The notes: generated by a model not told the origin, from the sequence alone. A DNA stretch of 64,000 nucleotides from Bradyrhizobium sacchari (GCF_002068095.1 NZ_LWIG01000007.1:608264-672263), one strand, 5' to 3'. Numbered from the stretch's first letter, positions 38,590 through 48,161 are shown. Program-made: numbers and translations.

Positions 38590-39381
38590 ATGCTGTACTC
38601 CGCCACTATCAACGTCATGGTCAAGGCCGCGCGCCGCGCCGGCCGCAGCCTCAAGCGCGATCTCGGCGAGATCGAGCATCTCCAGGTCTCGCTGAAGGGG
38701 CCGGCCAATTTCGTCTCGCTCGCCGACAAGCGCGCCGAGGAGATCCTGTACCAGGACCTCGCCAAGGCCCGGCCCGGCTACGGCTTCATCGGCGAGGAGG
38801 GCGGCACGCGCGAGGGCACCGACAAGAGCCACACCTGGATCGTCGACCCGCTCGACGGCACCACCAACTTCCTGCACGGCATCCCGCAATTCGCCATTTC
38901 GATCGGGCTCGTGCGCGAGGGCACGGTGATCGCCGGCGTGATCTACAACCCCGCCAATGACGAGCTCTACATCGCCGAGCGGGGCAAGGGCGCCTTCCTC
39001 AACGACCAGCGCCTGCGCGTCGCCGGCCGCCGCCAGCTCAACGAATGCGTGGTGGCCTGCGGCCTGCCTCATATCGGCCGCGGCAACCACGAGGACTTCC
39101 GCCGCGAGATGACCGCGATCCAGGACCGCGTCGCGGGCCTGCGCCGCTTCGGCGCCGCCTCGCTCGACCTCGCCTTCGTCGCCGCCGGCCGCCTCGACGG
39201 CTACTGGGAGCGCGACCTGCAATCCTGGGACATCGCCGCCGGCATGCTGATGGTGCGCGAAGCCGGCGGCACCGTGAGCGACATCGCGACACCGGGCGAT
39301 CCGCTGGTGACGGGGCACGTCGTCTGCGGCAACGAGTACGTGCACGGGGAACTGGTGAAGATTTTGCGGAAGCCTGCGTAG
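38590..39381 (+). CDS. Inositol monophosphatase family protein (SuhB-like)
   Basis: 263 aa. Mg-binding motif A WIVDPLDGTTNFLHGIPQFA, EEGG metal ligand, and motif B SWDIAAGMLMVREAGGTVSD. Dephosphorylates inositol-1-phosphate or related sugar phosphates; SuhB homologues also bind RNA polymerase and assist rRNA antitermination. Start ATG 38590 (MLYSATINVMVKAAR) is typical. Confidence 0.93.
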   Translation: MLYSATINVMVKAARRAGRSLKRDLGEIEHLQVSLKGPANFVSLADKRAEEILYQDLAKARPGYGFIGEEGGTREGTDKSHTWIVDPLDGTTNFLHGIPQFAISIGLVREGTVIAGVIYNPANDELYIAERGKGAFLNDQRLRVAGRRQLNECVVACGLPHIGRGNHEDFRREMTAIQDRVAGLRRFGAASLDLAFVAAGRLDGYWERDLQSWDIAAGMLMVREAGGTVSDIATPGDPLVTGHVVCGNEYVHGELVKILRKPA

Positions 39382-39401
39382 CGAGCGTATCAACGGTGCG
39401 C

Positions 39402-39431
39402 TCCCTAGCCCCGTTCTTACGGGGAGAGGGA
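39402..39431. terminator. Small hairpin between converging genes
   Basis: CCCCGT-TCTT-ACGGGG within CCCTAG...GAGAGGG, resembling a short family D element, between the inositol phosphatase and ATPase genes. No U-tract, so terminator function is a guess. Confidence 0.3.
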
Positions 39432-39468
39432 CTGAGACGGCGTGCGCTCCTTACCGGGCCCGCAGCGA

Positions 39469-40596
39469 TCAAGAGTCGTCTTCGTCGGGTTCCTCGTCCC
39501 GGTATTCGCCGCCAATGGTCAGGCCCTCGATGGTGGTTGCGCCCTTCTGCTTGATCACCCGGCGAAGCGGGACCGAGCTTTCGCTTCGCAATGCTTCCAT
39601 CAGTTGCTCGGAATGCGTCACAATCCAGATGTCGGAGCGGCGTGACGCCTTCGCGATCAGCCGGGCCAATGGCGCCAGCAGCGACGGATGCAGGCTGCTC
39701 TCCGGTTCGTTCAGCGCGATGAAGGGCGGCAGCCGATAGCCCATGAACACTGCGAGCAGGCAGATGTATTTCAGCGTCCCGTCGGACAATTCGTAAGCCT
39801 TGAACGGCCGCGGCATATCAGCCAACTGCAAATCAAATTCACACCAGCCATTTTCGGCCCATGCGCGAAGCTCGGCGCCCGGGAAGGCGTCCTCGATCGC
39901 GTCCTGCAGATCGGTGGCATCTTCCCGAATGGAATAGAGTGTCGCCAGGGCGGCAGCCAAATCGCTTCCATCGGCACTGAGCGAGGGAGTCGTGATCGCC
40001 AGACACGGCTTTCGTATCGGCGATGCCGGATCGGTGCGAAAGTCGTGATAGAAGCGCCAGCCCAGCATCGCGTTTCTGATCAGGTCGATCTCAGGGCATT
40101 CCTTGCCGTCGGCAAAACCCGCAAGCGCGGTTTCTGACGGCAGCACCGCGTCCTTGTGGCTGTTCCAGGCACCGCTCTCGCCGCGGACGCTGACGAGCGA
40201 ATTTTTCCGCTCCATGAGTCGAACGGTTCGTTTGCCTTGCGTCGCCTCGATGGTTTCGGCCTTGATCATCGGCTCGCCGGAAAATGCCGCCTCGACCGGA
40301 CCGGGAAATCCAAGCTCAATGGAATATCTGAGACGATCGAATTTGGCCGACAAACGCAGTCGCCCGTCTTCGCCCTTCTTACGAAGGCCGGACCAGCAGA
40401 CGGAATTCAATCCGCCTTCCTCGGCGATCGTGCGCGTGATTCGACCCGCCGCCGCATCGCGCAACAGCGACAAGGACTTGTAGAGATTGGATTTGCCGAC
40501 ACCATTCTCACCCACAAACACGGATAGGGGGTGGATGGGGATCGAGAGCTGGCGAATGGAGCGATAATTGGAGATCGCAACATCGGTCGGACGCAT
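39469..40596 (-). CDS. Lone AAA ATPase, RecF/SMC-like (AAA_21 type)
   Basis: About 375 aa. Walker A VFVGENGVGKSNLYKSL; ABC-type signature region AYELSDGTLKYICLLAVF; Walker B LPPFIALNEPESSLHPSLL, where the usual Asp is Asn; H-loop WIVTHSEQL. This is the ATPase class used by OLD/RecF and several defence systems, but no nuclease or TOPRIM domain is fused and no partner gene adjoins. Flanking G+C is lower than in neighbours. Start is ATG 40596 (GTG 40599 also possible). Confidence 0.8.
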   Translation of the reverse strand: MRPTDVAISNYRSIRQLSIPIHPLSVFVGENGVGKSNLYKSLSLLRDAAAGRITRTIAEEGGLNSVCWSGLRKKGEDGRLRLSAKFDRLRYSIELGFPGPVEAAFSGEPMIKAETIEATQGKRTVRLMERKNSLVSVRGESGAWNSHKDAVLPSETALAGFADGKECPEIDLIRNAMLGWRFYHDFRTDPASPIRKPCLAITTPSLSADGSDLAAALATLYSIREDATDLQDAIEDAFPGAELRAWAENGWCEFDLQLADMPRPFKAYELSDGTLKYICLLAVFMGYRLPPFIALNEPESSLHPSLLAPLARLIAKASRRSDIWIVTHSEQLMEALRSESSVPLRRVIKQKGATTIEGLTIGGEYRDEEPDEDDS

Positions 40597-40620
40597 CACA
40601 TGCTCTCAATCGGCGGGTCG

Positions 40621-40652
40621 GCATGCATTCGCACTGCGGTGCGAATGCATGC
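40621..40652. promoter_or_regulatory. Perfect 14-bp palindrome upstream of the AAA ATPase
   Basis: GCATGCATTCGCAC, loop TGCG, then GTGCGAATGCATGC. It begins 24 bases before the ATPase start codon, so it lies in its promoter or leader. Operator or transcript hairpin; no copy elsewhere in the window. Confidence 0.5.
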
Positions 40653-40709
40653 CCATTCAATTCAGAGCTCCAGTCTGGATTGACGACCCGGGGAAAGCAA
40701 GTTCCGCCG

Positions 40710-40835
40710 GTCATTCCGGGGCCCGCCTCTTGGCGCGAGCTATGGTGCGCAATTGCGCGGCTGAGAATCCATTCATCGACTGTGATTGCTGCTCAATGGA
40801 TACCGGGTTCGCGCTGACGCGCGCCCCGGAATGAC
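40710..40835. repeat. Palindromic repeat, family E copy 3
   Basis: Outer arms GTCATTCCGGGGC and GCCCCGGAATGAC, inner arms AATCCATTCATC.. and ..AATGGAT. Between the ATPase promoter and the 3' end of the RND permease gene. Confidence 0.65.
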
Positions 40836-40845
40836 GGAAAAGCCG

Positions 40846-43800
40846 CTAGTGGCCTTGCTGCACCGGCGCCGGCGGCCCGTACGCCTCGCCGTCCCTCGCC
40901 GCCACCTTCTCCCGATCTCCGGCCAGCACGCGCTGCACGGCGACGAAGAACACCGGCACCATCAAGAGCGCCAAAATCACCACCGCGATCATGCCGCCCA
41001 TCACGACGCTGCCGAGCGCCTGCTGGCTGGCGCCGCCCGCGCCGTGGGCGATGGCCATCGGCAGCACGCCGCAGATGAAGGCGAGGCCCGTCATCAGGAT
41101 CGGGCGGAAGCGCAGGCGGCAGGCCTCGATGGTGGCTTCCACCAGCGGCTTGCCCTCCTTGCGCAGGTCCTTGGCGAACTCGATGATCAGGATCGCGTCC
41201 TTGGCGGCGAGGCCGATGATGGTGATGAGACCGACGGTGAAATAGACGTCATTCGGCAGGCCGCGCAGCGTCGCCGCGGCCACGGCACCGACGATGCCGA
41301 GCGGCACGGTGAGCAGAACCGCGAGCGGAATCGTCCAGCTCTCGTAGAGCGCGGCGAGGCACAGGAACACCACGAACACCGAGAGCGCAAGCAGGAACGG
41401 CGCCTGCGAGCCCGACAGCTTTTCCTGCAGCGATTGGCCGGTCCATTCATAGCCGAAGCCGCGCGGCAGCTTGCCCGCAAGCCGCTCCATCTCGGCGATG
41501 GCATCCCCCGAGGTGAAGCCGGGCTTCGCCTCGCCGGAGATGCGCACCGCCGGATAATAGTTGAAGCCGGCGATCTGCGTCGGGCCGCGCGCCCATTCGA
41601 CGGTGGCGAAGGAGGAGAACGGCACGAGCTGGCCGCGGCTGTTCTTGACGTTGTAGTTGAGGATGTCCTCGGTCCGCATGCGATCGCGGGCATCCGCCTG
41701 CACCACGACGCGCTGCATGCGGCCGCGGTTCGGGAAGTCGTTGATGTAGTTCGAGCCGAGATTGGTCGAGATCGTGTTGTTGATGTCCTCGAAGGTGACG
41801 CCGAAGGCCCCGGCCTTCTCGCGGTCGATCACGAGATTGACCACGCCGGCCTCGGGGAGGCCTTCGATGTAGACCTTCTGCAGCACCGGGCTCGCATTGG
41901 CTTCCGCGATCAGCTGGTCGGCGGCGCGCATCAAAGCCGGATAGCCCTTCTGGCCGCGGTCCTGCAGGCGGAACGAGAAGCCCGAGGAATTGCCGAGATT
42001 GTCGATCGGCGGCGGCTGCAGCGCGGAAATTTTTGCATCGCGGATCGAGGACCCCAGATCGCGGTTGATGTCGTTGACGATCGCGGCAGCAGAGTCCTTC
42101 GGCCCGCGCTCGGACCAGTCCTTCAAGGTGATGAAGGCCTGCGCGGTGTTCATGCCCTGGCCGGAGAAGCTGAAGCCGGTGAGGAAGGTGACGTTGTCGA
42201 CGCCCGGCCGCTGCGCCAGATATTTTTCCACCTTCTCGATCACCGCCTCGGTGCGAGCATAGGAGGAATCCGACGGCGTCTGCACGTCGGTGGTGACAAA
42301 GCCTTGGTCGTCGATCGGCAGGAAGCCGCCGGGCAGGCTGACGAAGGCCCAGGACAGGCCGACCAGCAGCACGGCGTAAACCAGCATCAGGCGGCCGGTG
42401 CGCTTCAGGGAGAAGCCGACCGTGCTCGCGTAACGAAACCGGCAGGCCTCGAGCAGATGATTGAACCGGCTGAACACGAAATTTGTCGAATGGCCGTGGC
42501 CCTTGGCAACGGGCTTGAGCAAGGTCGCGCACAGTGCCGGCGTCAGCGACAGCGCCAGGAACGCGGAGAAGCCGATCGCGGCCACCATGGTCACCGAGAA
42601 CTGGCGGTAGATGATGCCGACCGAGCCCGGGAAGAACGCCATCGGCACGAACACCGCCATCAGCACCAGGGTGATGCCGATGATGGCACCCGTGATCTGC
42701 GACATCGCCTTGCGCGTCGCTTCCTTCGGCGACAGCCCCTCCTCGGCCATGATGCGCTCGACGTTCTCGACCACGACGATGGCGTCGTCGACGAGGATGC
42801 CGACCGCGAGCACCATGCCGAACATCGAGAGCATGTTGATGGAGTAGCCGGCGAGCAGCAGCGTGCTGCAGGCGCCCAGCAGCGCCACCGGCACCACGAT
42901 GGTCGGGATGATGGTGTAGCGGATGTTCTGCAGAAACAGGAACATCACCACGAACACCAGCACCACGGCCTCCAGCAGCGTCGTCAGCACCTTCTTGATC
43001 GAGGCCTCGACAACAGGCGTGATGTTGTAGGGGATCTCGTAGGAGATGTTGGCCGGGAAGAAGCGCGACAGCTCCTTCATCTTGGCCTCGACCGCGCTCG
43101 CGGTCGCGAGCGCATTGCCGGTCGGTGACATCAGCACGGAGAGACCGGCGGTCGGCTTGCCGTCCAGCCGCGTGTTGAACTGATAGCTGAGGCCGCCGAC
43201 CTCGATGCGCGCGACGTCGCGCAGCCGTACGGTCGAACCATCGGCATTGGCGCGCAGGATGATGGCGCCGAATTCATCGGGCGAGGAGAGCTGGCCCTTG
43301 ACCAGCACCAGCGCGGAGGTGCGCTGGCTCGAGGTCGACGGCTCGGCGCCGATGCTGCCGGAGGCAACCTGCGCGTTCTGTGCGGCAATGGCCTTGTTGA
43401 CGTCGTCAGCGGTCAGCCCGTAGCCGACCAGTTTTGCCGGATCGACCCAGACGCGAAGTGAGCGCTCGGTCGAATAGAGCGTGGCGCGGCCGACGCCGGG
43501 AATGCGGCGAATCTCGCCGAGCACGTTGCGGATCATGAAGTCGCCGAGGCCGACCTCGTCCAGGCTGCCGTCGGTCGAGTTCAGCGTGATGATCTGGAGC
43601 ACTGCGCTCGAGGCTTCCTCGATCAAAATGCCCTGCTGGATCACCGCGCGCGGCAGGCGCGCCTCGACGCGCTTGATGCGGTTCTGCACCTCGACCGAGG
43701 CGGCGCTGGTGTCGGTGCCCGGCTGGAAATTGGCGATGATCTCGACCTGGCCGAGCGAGTCGCTGGTCGATTCGAAATTGAGGATGCCGGAGGCGCCGTT

Positions 43801-44007
43801 GAGTTCCTCCTCGATCAGGCGCGTGACGCTGTTGTAGAGGTTTTCCGGCGAAGCGCCGGGATAGCTCGTCGAGATCGAGATCGAGGGCGGTGCGATGATC
43901 GGATATTGCGCGATCGGCAGCAGCGGCACCGAGATCGCGCCGATCAGACAGATGAACAGCGCGACCACCCAGGCGAAGATCGGCCTGTCGATGAAGAAAC
44001 TGGCCAT
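40846..44007 (-). CDS. RND multidrug efflux permease (HAE1, AcrB/MexB type)
   Basis: 1053 aa. N-terminus MASFFIDRPIFAWVVALFICLIG is diagnostic for HAE1 pumps; twelve transmembrane segments; proton-relay acidic pair in VGILVDDAIVVVENVERI; large periplasmic loops (SVEVQNRIKRVEARLP; FNYYPAVRISGEAKPG). ATG 44007 is chosen over the in-frame extension to 44055 that runs into the adaptor gene. Four bases follow the adaptor stop. Exports hydrophobic compounds with an unlinked TolC-type channel. Confidence 0.97.
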   Translation of the reverse strand: MASFFIDRPIFAWVVALFICLIGAISVPLLPIAQYPIIAPPSISISTSYPGASPENLYNSVTRLIEEELNGASGILNFESTSDSLGQVEIIANFQPGTDTSAASVEVQNRIKRVEARLPRAVIQQGILIEEASSAVLQIITLNSTDGSLDEVGLGDFMIRNVLGEIRRIPGVGRATLYSTERSLRVWVDPAKLVGYGLTADDVNKAIAAQNAQVASGSIGAEPSTSSQRTSALVLVKGQLSSPDEFGAIILRANADGSTVRLRDVARIEVGGLSYQFNTRLDGKPTAGLSVLMSPTGNALATASAVEAKMKELSRFFPANISYEIPYNITPVVEASIKKVLTTLLEAVVLVFVVMFLFLQNIRYTIIPTIVVPVALLGACSTLLLAGYSINMLSMFGMVLAVGILVDDAIVVVENVERIMAEEGLSPKEATRKAMSQITGAIIGITLVLMAVFVPMAFFPGSVGIIYRQFSVTMVAAIGFSAFLALSLTPALCATLLKPVAKGHGHSTNFVFSRFNHLLEACRFRYASTVGFSLKRTGRLMLVYAVLLVGLSWAFVSLPGGFLPIDDQGFVTTDVQTPSDSSYARTEAVIEKVEKYLAQRPGVDNVTFLTGFSFSGQGMNTAQAFITLKDWSERGPKDSAAAIVNDINRDLGSSIRDAKISALQPPPIDNLGNSSGFSFRLQDRGQKGYPALMRAADQLIAEANASPVLQKVYIEGLPEAGVVNLVIDREKAGAFGVTFEDINNTISTNLGSNYINDFPNRGRMQRVVVQADARDRMRTEDILNYNVKNSRGQLVPFSSFATVEWARGPTQIAGFNYYPAVRISGEAKPGFTSGDAIAEMERLAGKLPRGFGYEWTGQSLQEKLSGSQAPFLLALSVFVVFLCLAALYESWTIPLAVLLTVPLGIVGAVAAATLRGLPNDVYFTVGLITIIGLAAKDAILIIEFAKDLRKEGKPLVEATIEACRLRFRPILMTGLAFICGVLPMAIAHGAGGASQQALGSVVMGGMIAVVILALLMVPVFFVAVQRVLAGDREKVAARDGEAYGPPAPVQQGH

Positions 44008-44011
44008 GGCT

Positions 44012-45205
44012 TTACCGCGTGAGCTTCTGGGCGTGCCTGTTGTCCGCGGTCGCATCCGCTTCCGACCAGGATTGCGGCTTGACCTTGTCGCCGGCGGCGA
44101 ACTTCTGGAAGCCTTCGACCACGACCTTGTCGCCTGCCTTCAGGCCTTCGGTGACGAACCAGACGCCATCCTGCACCGAGCCCGTGCGCACCGGCTGCAC
44201 CGCGATGTGGTTGTCGTCCTTGACGACGAACACCTCGCTGCCGCCGCCGCCATTGCGCTGGATCGCCTGCTGCGGCACCGCGATCGCGTCGCTGTCGAGA
44301 CCCTGGTCGATGCGGACGCGGACATACATGCCCGGCAGCAGCTCGCGCTTGGGATTGGGGAATTCGCCGCGCAGCGTCACCTGGCCGGTATGGGCGTCGA
44401 CCTTGGCATCGGAGAACAGCAGCTTGCCGTCCAGCGAATAAAGCGTGTTGTCGTCGAGCACGAGCCGCACCTTGGCGGCATCGGCCGCAATGCGCTCGAG
44501 ATCGCCGCTCTCGAAGGCGCGGCGGAGCTGGTTGAGCTCGGTCACCGACTGGGTGAAGTCGGCGTAGATCGGATCGAGCTGCTGGATGGTCGCGAGATTG
44601 GTCTCGTTCTGTACCGCGAGCGCGCCCTCGCTGACGAGGGCAGCGCCGACGACGCCGTCGATCGGCGCGCGCACGGTGGCGTAGTCGAGGTTGAGCTTGG
44701 CGCGGGCGAGATCGGCCTTGCGGCCTTCGACCTCGGCATGGGCCTGGCGCTCGGCCGCCACCGCCTTCTCGTTCTCGGCCTCCGGCGCGGCGCGCTGGCT
44801 GGTCAGCGTGGCGATACGATGCGCCTGCTGCTTGGCCTGCATCAGCGCAGCCTCGGCCTTGGCGAGCGCGGCCTCGTTCGCCATGACCTCGACCTCGAAC
44901 GGACGCGGGTCGATGCGATAGAGCGGGTCGCCCGCCTTCACCTCGCTGCCCTGACGGAACAGGCGCTCGACCACGATCCCGGAGACGCGCGGCCGCACGT
45001 CGGAGGCGCGCGTCGGCGCGATGCGGCCCGGCAGCTCGCGAACCACGGCGCGCGGCTGCGGCTTGATAACGACGATGCTGACGTCAGGATCGGCGGGCGG
45101 AGCGGCAGAGACGGCCGAGCTCGATTCCTCGCAAGCGACGAGCAGCGGCGCAAGGGCCGCGAGCATCATTGCGACGCATGCCGATCGCGCACGAAGTCCT
45201 GACAT
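44012..45205 (-). CDS. RND efflux periplasmic adaptor (AcrA/MexA type), lipoprotein
   Basis: About 397 aa. Lipobox LAPLLVAC gives a lipid-modified Cys, followed by barrel-sandwich/lipoyl halves (RVSGIVVERLFRQGSEVKAGDPLYRIDP; ATVRAPIDGVVGAALVSEG) around an alpha-helical hairpin (LAKAEAALMQAKQQAHRIATL). Connects the inner-membrane pump to the outer-membrane channel. ATG 45205 preferred; GTG 45241 is in frame. No outer-membrane factor gene is adjacent. Confidence 0.95.
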   Translation of the reverse strand: MSGLRARSACVAMMLAALAPLLVACEESSSAVSAAPPADPDVSIVVIKPQPRAVVRELPGRIAPTRASDVRPRVSGIVVERLFRQGSEVKAGDPLYRIDPRPFEVEVMANEAALAKAEAALMQAKQQAHRIATLTSQRAAPEAENEKAVAAERQAHAEVEGRKADLARAKLNLDYATVRAPIDGVVGAALVSEGALAVQNETNLATIQQLDPIYADFTQSVTELNQLRRAFESGDLERIAADAAKVRLVLDDNTLYSLDGKLLFSDAKVDAHTGQVTLRGEFPNPKRELLPGMYVRVRIDQGLDSDAIAVPQQAIQRNGGGGSEVFVVKDDNHIAVQPVRTGSVQDGVWFVTEGLKAGDKVVVEGFQKFAAGDKVKPQSWSEADATADNRHAQKLTR

Positions 45206-45377
45206 GAAGATAAGTGCCCCGATGTTGTTGGAACTGGTCACGCACCGCGCCAGCCCGTTCTGGGCGATTTGCGCGCAGCGATGCCGTCAAAATAGAATGG
45301 AGCTGCTGCGACGCAACGCATGCTGCGGGCGGCTCAATGTCACACGATCTATCGTGCTGAGTTTTTGAGGCTTTTCG

Positions 45378-45399
45378 GGACTCACCGGATTGTGAGTCC
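45378..45399. promoter_or_regulatory. Inverted repeat GGACTCAC-N6-GTGAGTCC
   Basis: 8-bp perfect arms in the space between the LysR gene and the RND adaptor. Could be an efflux operator or an end-of-gene hairpin for lysR; there is no U-tract. Confidence 0.35.
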
Positions 45400-45447
45400 G
45401 GTTCCACCACCGGGTGCTGCGACAGAAGATCGCAATCCCGTAAACCT

Positions 45448-46359
45448 TCAGGCATTCTCCCGTGCGATCACGCCGAGGCAGAAGTCGATGAAGCTCCGCA
45501 CTTTCGCAGGCTGGTGCTGGCGTGACGGAAACAGCGCATAGAGCGGGAACATTTCACCTGACCATTCCGGAAACAGATTGATCAACGCTCCGCTTTGCAC
45601 GAGGTGACTGCTGCCGAGCTGGAGAATCTGCGCAATGCCTGCGCCGGCTTCGCAAGCCGAGAGCATGGCGCCGACATCCGAAACCAGAACGCGGGCGGAC
45701 ACCTTCACGGGGAGCACCTCTCTTCCCTTACGAAACTCCCAGTCGAAAGGCCGCTGGTTGGCCGCATCATAGAAACCGATGCAATCGTGGTCCGGGACTT
45801 CGGACGGATGTCGTGGCCGGCCGTGCTCGGCGATATAGGCGGGCGAGGCCACGGTGAGAACGCGGGTCTCGACGAGCTTGCGCGCCACCAAAGAACCCTG
45901 CGGCGGCTCACCGAACCGCAGCGCGAGATCGAAGCCACCAGCGCCGATATCTCCGATCGCGTCGCGCATGAGAAGCTCCAGCGAGACCTGCGGATGCTGC
46001 ACCAGGAACATCCTGATATGGGATGACAGGACGATGCGTGAGAAGAACGGATCGACGTTCACCCTGAGCCGTCCACGTACGATGCCGGCTGAGCCCGAAG
46101 CCTCGGTTGCAGCTTCTTCAATGCCGGCAAGGTGCGGTCCGACGCGCTCGTAGAATCGTCGCCCCTCGTCCGTCAAGGAGAGCGAGCGCGTTGTGCGTTC
46201 AAGCAATCTGACCCCGACGCGCGCCTCCAGACGCGATATGGCGCGGCTGACGGCAGAAGCAGTCAGGCCCAGCGCATCGGCCGCGCGTGCGATGGTGCCG
46301 GCCTCGATGACGGCCGAGAGGACAGTCACACCCGATAGCAACCGTCCATCGAAGGGCAT
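45448..46359 (-). CDS. LysR-family transcriptional regulator
   Basis: 303 aa. N-terminal helix-turn-helix (GTIARAADALGLTASAVSRAISRLEARVG, with LLERTTRSLSLTDEG), then a type 2 periplasmic-binding-like effector domain (RLRVNVDPFFSRIVLSSHI; GFDLALRFGEPP). Closest to the AaeR/YafC-like subgroup. ATG 46359 chosen. Divergent from the SRPBCC gene across about 100 bases, so it likely controls that gene; it also lies upstream of the efflux genes on the same strand. Confidence 0.92.
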   Translation of the reverse strand: MPFDGRLLSGVTVLSAVIEAGTIARAADALGLTASAVSRAISRLEARVGVRLLERTTRSLSLTDEGRRFYERVGPHLAGIEEAATEASGSAGIVRGRLRVNVDPFFSRIVLSSHIRMFLVQHPQVSLELLMRDAIGDIGAGGFDLALRFGEPPQGSLVARKLVETRVLTVASPAYIAEHGRPRHPSEVPDHDCIGFYDAANQRPFDWEFRKGREVLPVKVSARVLVSDVGAMLSACEAGAGIAQILQLGSSHLVQSGALINLFPEWSGEMFPLYALFPSRQHQPAKVRSFIDFCLGVIARENA

Positions 46360-46461
46360 CGCAATTCCTGATTTATATGAATGTCTATTTTGACATAACG
46401 GAAATTGGATCCGCAATCACCATCTGACATCAGTGTCGCCACCGAAGACGCGGAGGCGAAC

Positions 46462-47103
46462 ATGACGAAACGGTCTTATTTTCCGAGCATCAAACATTGC
46501 GCACGCTGGACGCTGCTGGGAGCGTCGCTGCTTTCGATCGCCGCCTCTGCCGGCGCACAAACTGACGCATCTGCCCCAGGCACAAGAAAGGAAGCAATCA
46601 TGACGATGAAGCAGGACCTCGCGACGCGGTCGAACGAGATTCACTGGCCGGAGCGGTTCAATCCTGCGACGGCGGATCTGTTTGCGCACAACGAGCTTCT
46701 CATCAATGCGTCATGCGAGAAGGTCTGGAGCCACATCGTGGACGCCAGCAAGTGGCCGCAATGGTATCCGAACTCCAGGGACGTCGTACTTCCGGAGGGC
46801 ACCAAGGTTCTGGGCAAGGACACGACGTGGCGATGGAGCACGTTCGGCCTCTCGATCGAGAGCAAGGTGAACGAATACGTGCCGCATGCGCGCCTCGGCT
46901 GGTACGGTTACGCGCCGGGGACACAACCGAGCTTCTATCATACCTGGTACCTGGCCCCTCGAGGCGCACGCTGCCTAGTCGTCACCGATGAAGCCGGTGT
47001 CGGCAAGGATGCCGCGCACCTGCGAGAGACCGATGAGACCCTGCTGCACCGGGGCCACGATCTGTGGCTCGCGACATTGAAGTGGGTGTGCGAGGGCAAT
47101 TGA
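46462..47103 (+). CDS. SRPBCC (START-like) family protein with signal peptide
   Basis: 213 aa. From ATG 46462 (RBS CGGAGGCGAAC) the N-terminus is KHCARWTLLGASLLSIAASAGAQ, a signal peptide. The SRPBCC domain follows: INASCEKVWSHIVDASKWPQWYPNSRDV and LRETDETLLHRGHDLWLATLKWV. An internal ATG at 46600 preceded by GAAAGGAAG would yield a 167-aa cytoplasmic form without the signal. SRPBCC folds bind hydrophobic ligands in a deep pocket. Divergent from lysR. Confidence 0.82.
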   Translation: MTKRSYFPSIKHCARWTLLGASLLSIAASAGAQTDASAPGTRKEAIMTMKQDLATRSNEIHWPERFNPATADLFAHNELLINASCEKVWSHIVDASKWPQWYPNSRDVVLPEGTKVLGKDTTWRWSTFGLSIESKVNEYVPHARLGWYGYAPGTQPSFYHTWYLAPRGARCLVVTDEAGVGKDAAHLRETDETLLHRGHDLWLATLKWVCEGN

Positions 47104-47147
47104 CGGGGTTGCCGGGGAATGGGGCGCGGCATGCATCGGTACGCACG

Positions 47148-48161
47148 CTAATCGGCAGTCTTCATCCGGTACCGGCTGACACCCCACTCCGTGCCGTCGG
47201 CATGGCCGAACAGGCCTGATGTCGCGAGGCAGAACCAGCGCCGGCGCCGCATCCAGAGACCGGCGTCGTCGCCATAGATCTCGCGCAAGGCCGCCTCGAT
47301 CGTCTCGCGATGCGTGTCGAGATTGGCGAGCCAGTCGTTGGCGGTGCGCTGATAATGCGTGCCGCTCCAGCACCATTCCTTCTCGACCGAGAAGATGTCG
47401 TCGAATTGCCGGACGAGGTGATGGCTCGCCATCAGTCCGCCGGTGAAGACGTGCTGTGCGATCCAGTCCTCCCGATCGGCCCGGTCGAACAGATGGGAGC
47501 CGCTGCGATGGGTGGCGATATGCATGAAGAAGCGCCCCTCGGGCGCGAGCCATGAGCGCAGGCGGGTCATCAGCTTGCGCCAGTTCATCACGCGCTCGAA
47601 CGTCTCGACCGCGACGATGCGATCGAACTGTCTCTCGGGCGCGAACGCGTTCATGTCGGCGGTGACCACGCGCAGGTTCGACAGCCGGCGCTGCCGCGCC
47701 GCCTCCTCGATGAAGCCGCGCTGGGCCTGCGAGTTCGACACCGCCGTCACGGTCGCGTTCGGAAACTGCCGCGCCATCCACAGCGACAGCGAGCCCCAGC
47801 GGCAGCCGAGTTCGAGGATGGCCTGGCCATCGGCGAGACCGGCATGCTCGACGGTCTGGCGCAGCGCCTCCTCCTCCGCCTCCTGCAGCGTGGTCACGTC
47901 GGTCTTGTAGAAGCAGCACGAGGATTTGCGGTTGGGGCCGAGCACCTTCGCGACAAAGGACGCGGGCAGCTCCTCATGCCCGGCGTCCCCGGCGATCGGC
48001 CGCAGCAGCATCCGCCCGGCGATGGCGGCATCGTCGGCCGCATCATGCGCGGCGAGACGGGCTGCGGTGCGGGAGCAGAGGCGCTGGATCGCCGCGCGGA
48101 TCACGACATCCGGCAGCGGCACGCGTTCGGCAGTCCCGATGATCGCGGAAACGACGCTCAT
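47148..48161 (-). CDS. Cyclopropane-fatty-acid-synthase-like SAM methyltransferase
   Basis: 337 aa. Motif I AILELGCRWGSLSLWMARQFP (SAM binding; the usual GCGWG is GCRWG), VSNSQAQRGFIE (motif II), IVAVETFERVMNW (position of the EMFEHM motif), and the C-terminal HYQRTANDWLANLD. Opening CCFYKTDVTTLQEAEE-type sequence fits the coclaurine N-methyltransferase-like branch rather than true CFA synthase. Substrate unknown. ATG 48161 follows GGGAGTGG. Converges closely on the SRPBCC gene. Confidence 0.85.
   Translation of the reverse strand: MSVVSAIIGTAERVPLPDVVIRAAIQRLCSRTAARLAAHDAADDAAIAGRMLLRPIAGDAGHEELPASFVAKVLGPNRKSSCCFYKTDVTTLQEAEEEALRQTVEHAGLADGQAILELGCRWGSLSLWMARQFPNATVTAVSNSQAQRGFIEEAARQRRLSNLRVVTADMNAFAPERQFDRIVAVETFERVMNWRKLMTRLRSWLAPEGRFFMHIATHRSGSHLFDRADREDWIAQHVFTGGLMASHHLVRQFDDIFSVEKEWCWSGTHYQRTANDWLANLDTHRETIEAALREIYGDDAGLWMRRRRWFCLATSGLFGHADGTEWGVSRYRMKTAD

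Noticed and set aside
45370..45416. tRNA-like segment with a CCGGA-loop-TCCGG anticodon-arm shape
   Set aside because: No acceptor stem, no D-arm and no proper T-loop; it is better described as the inverted repeat at 45378-45399.
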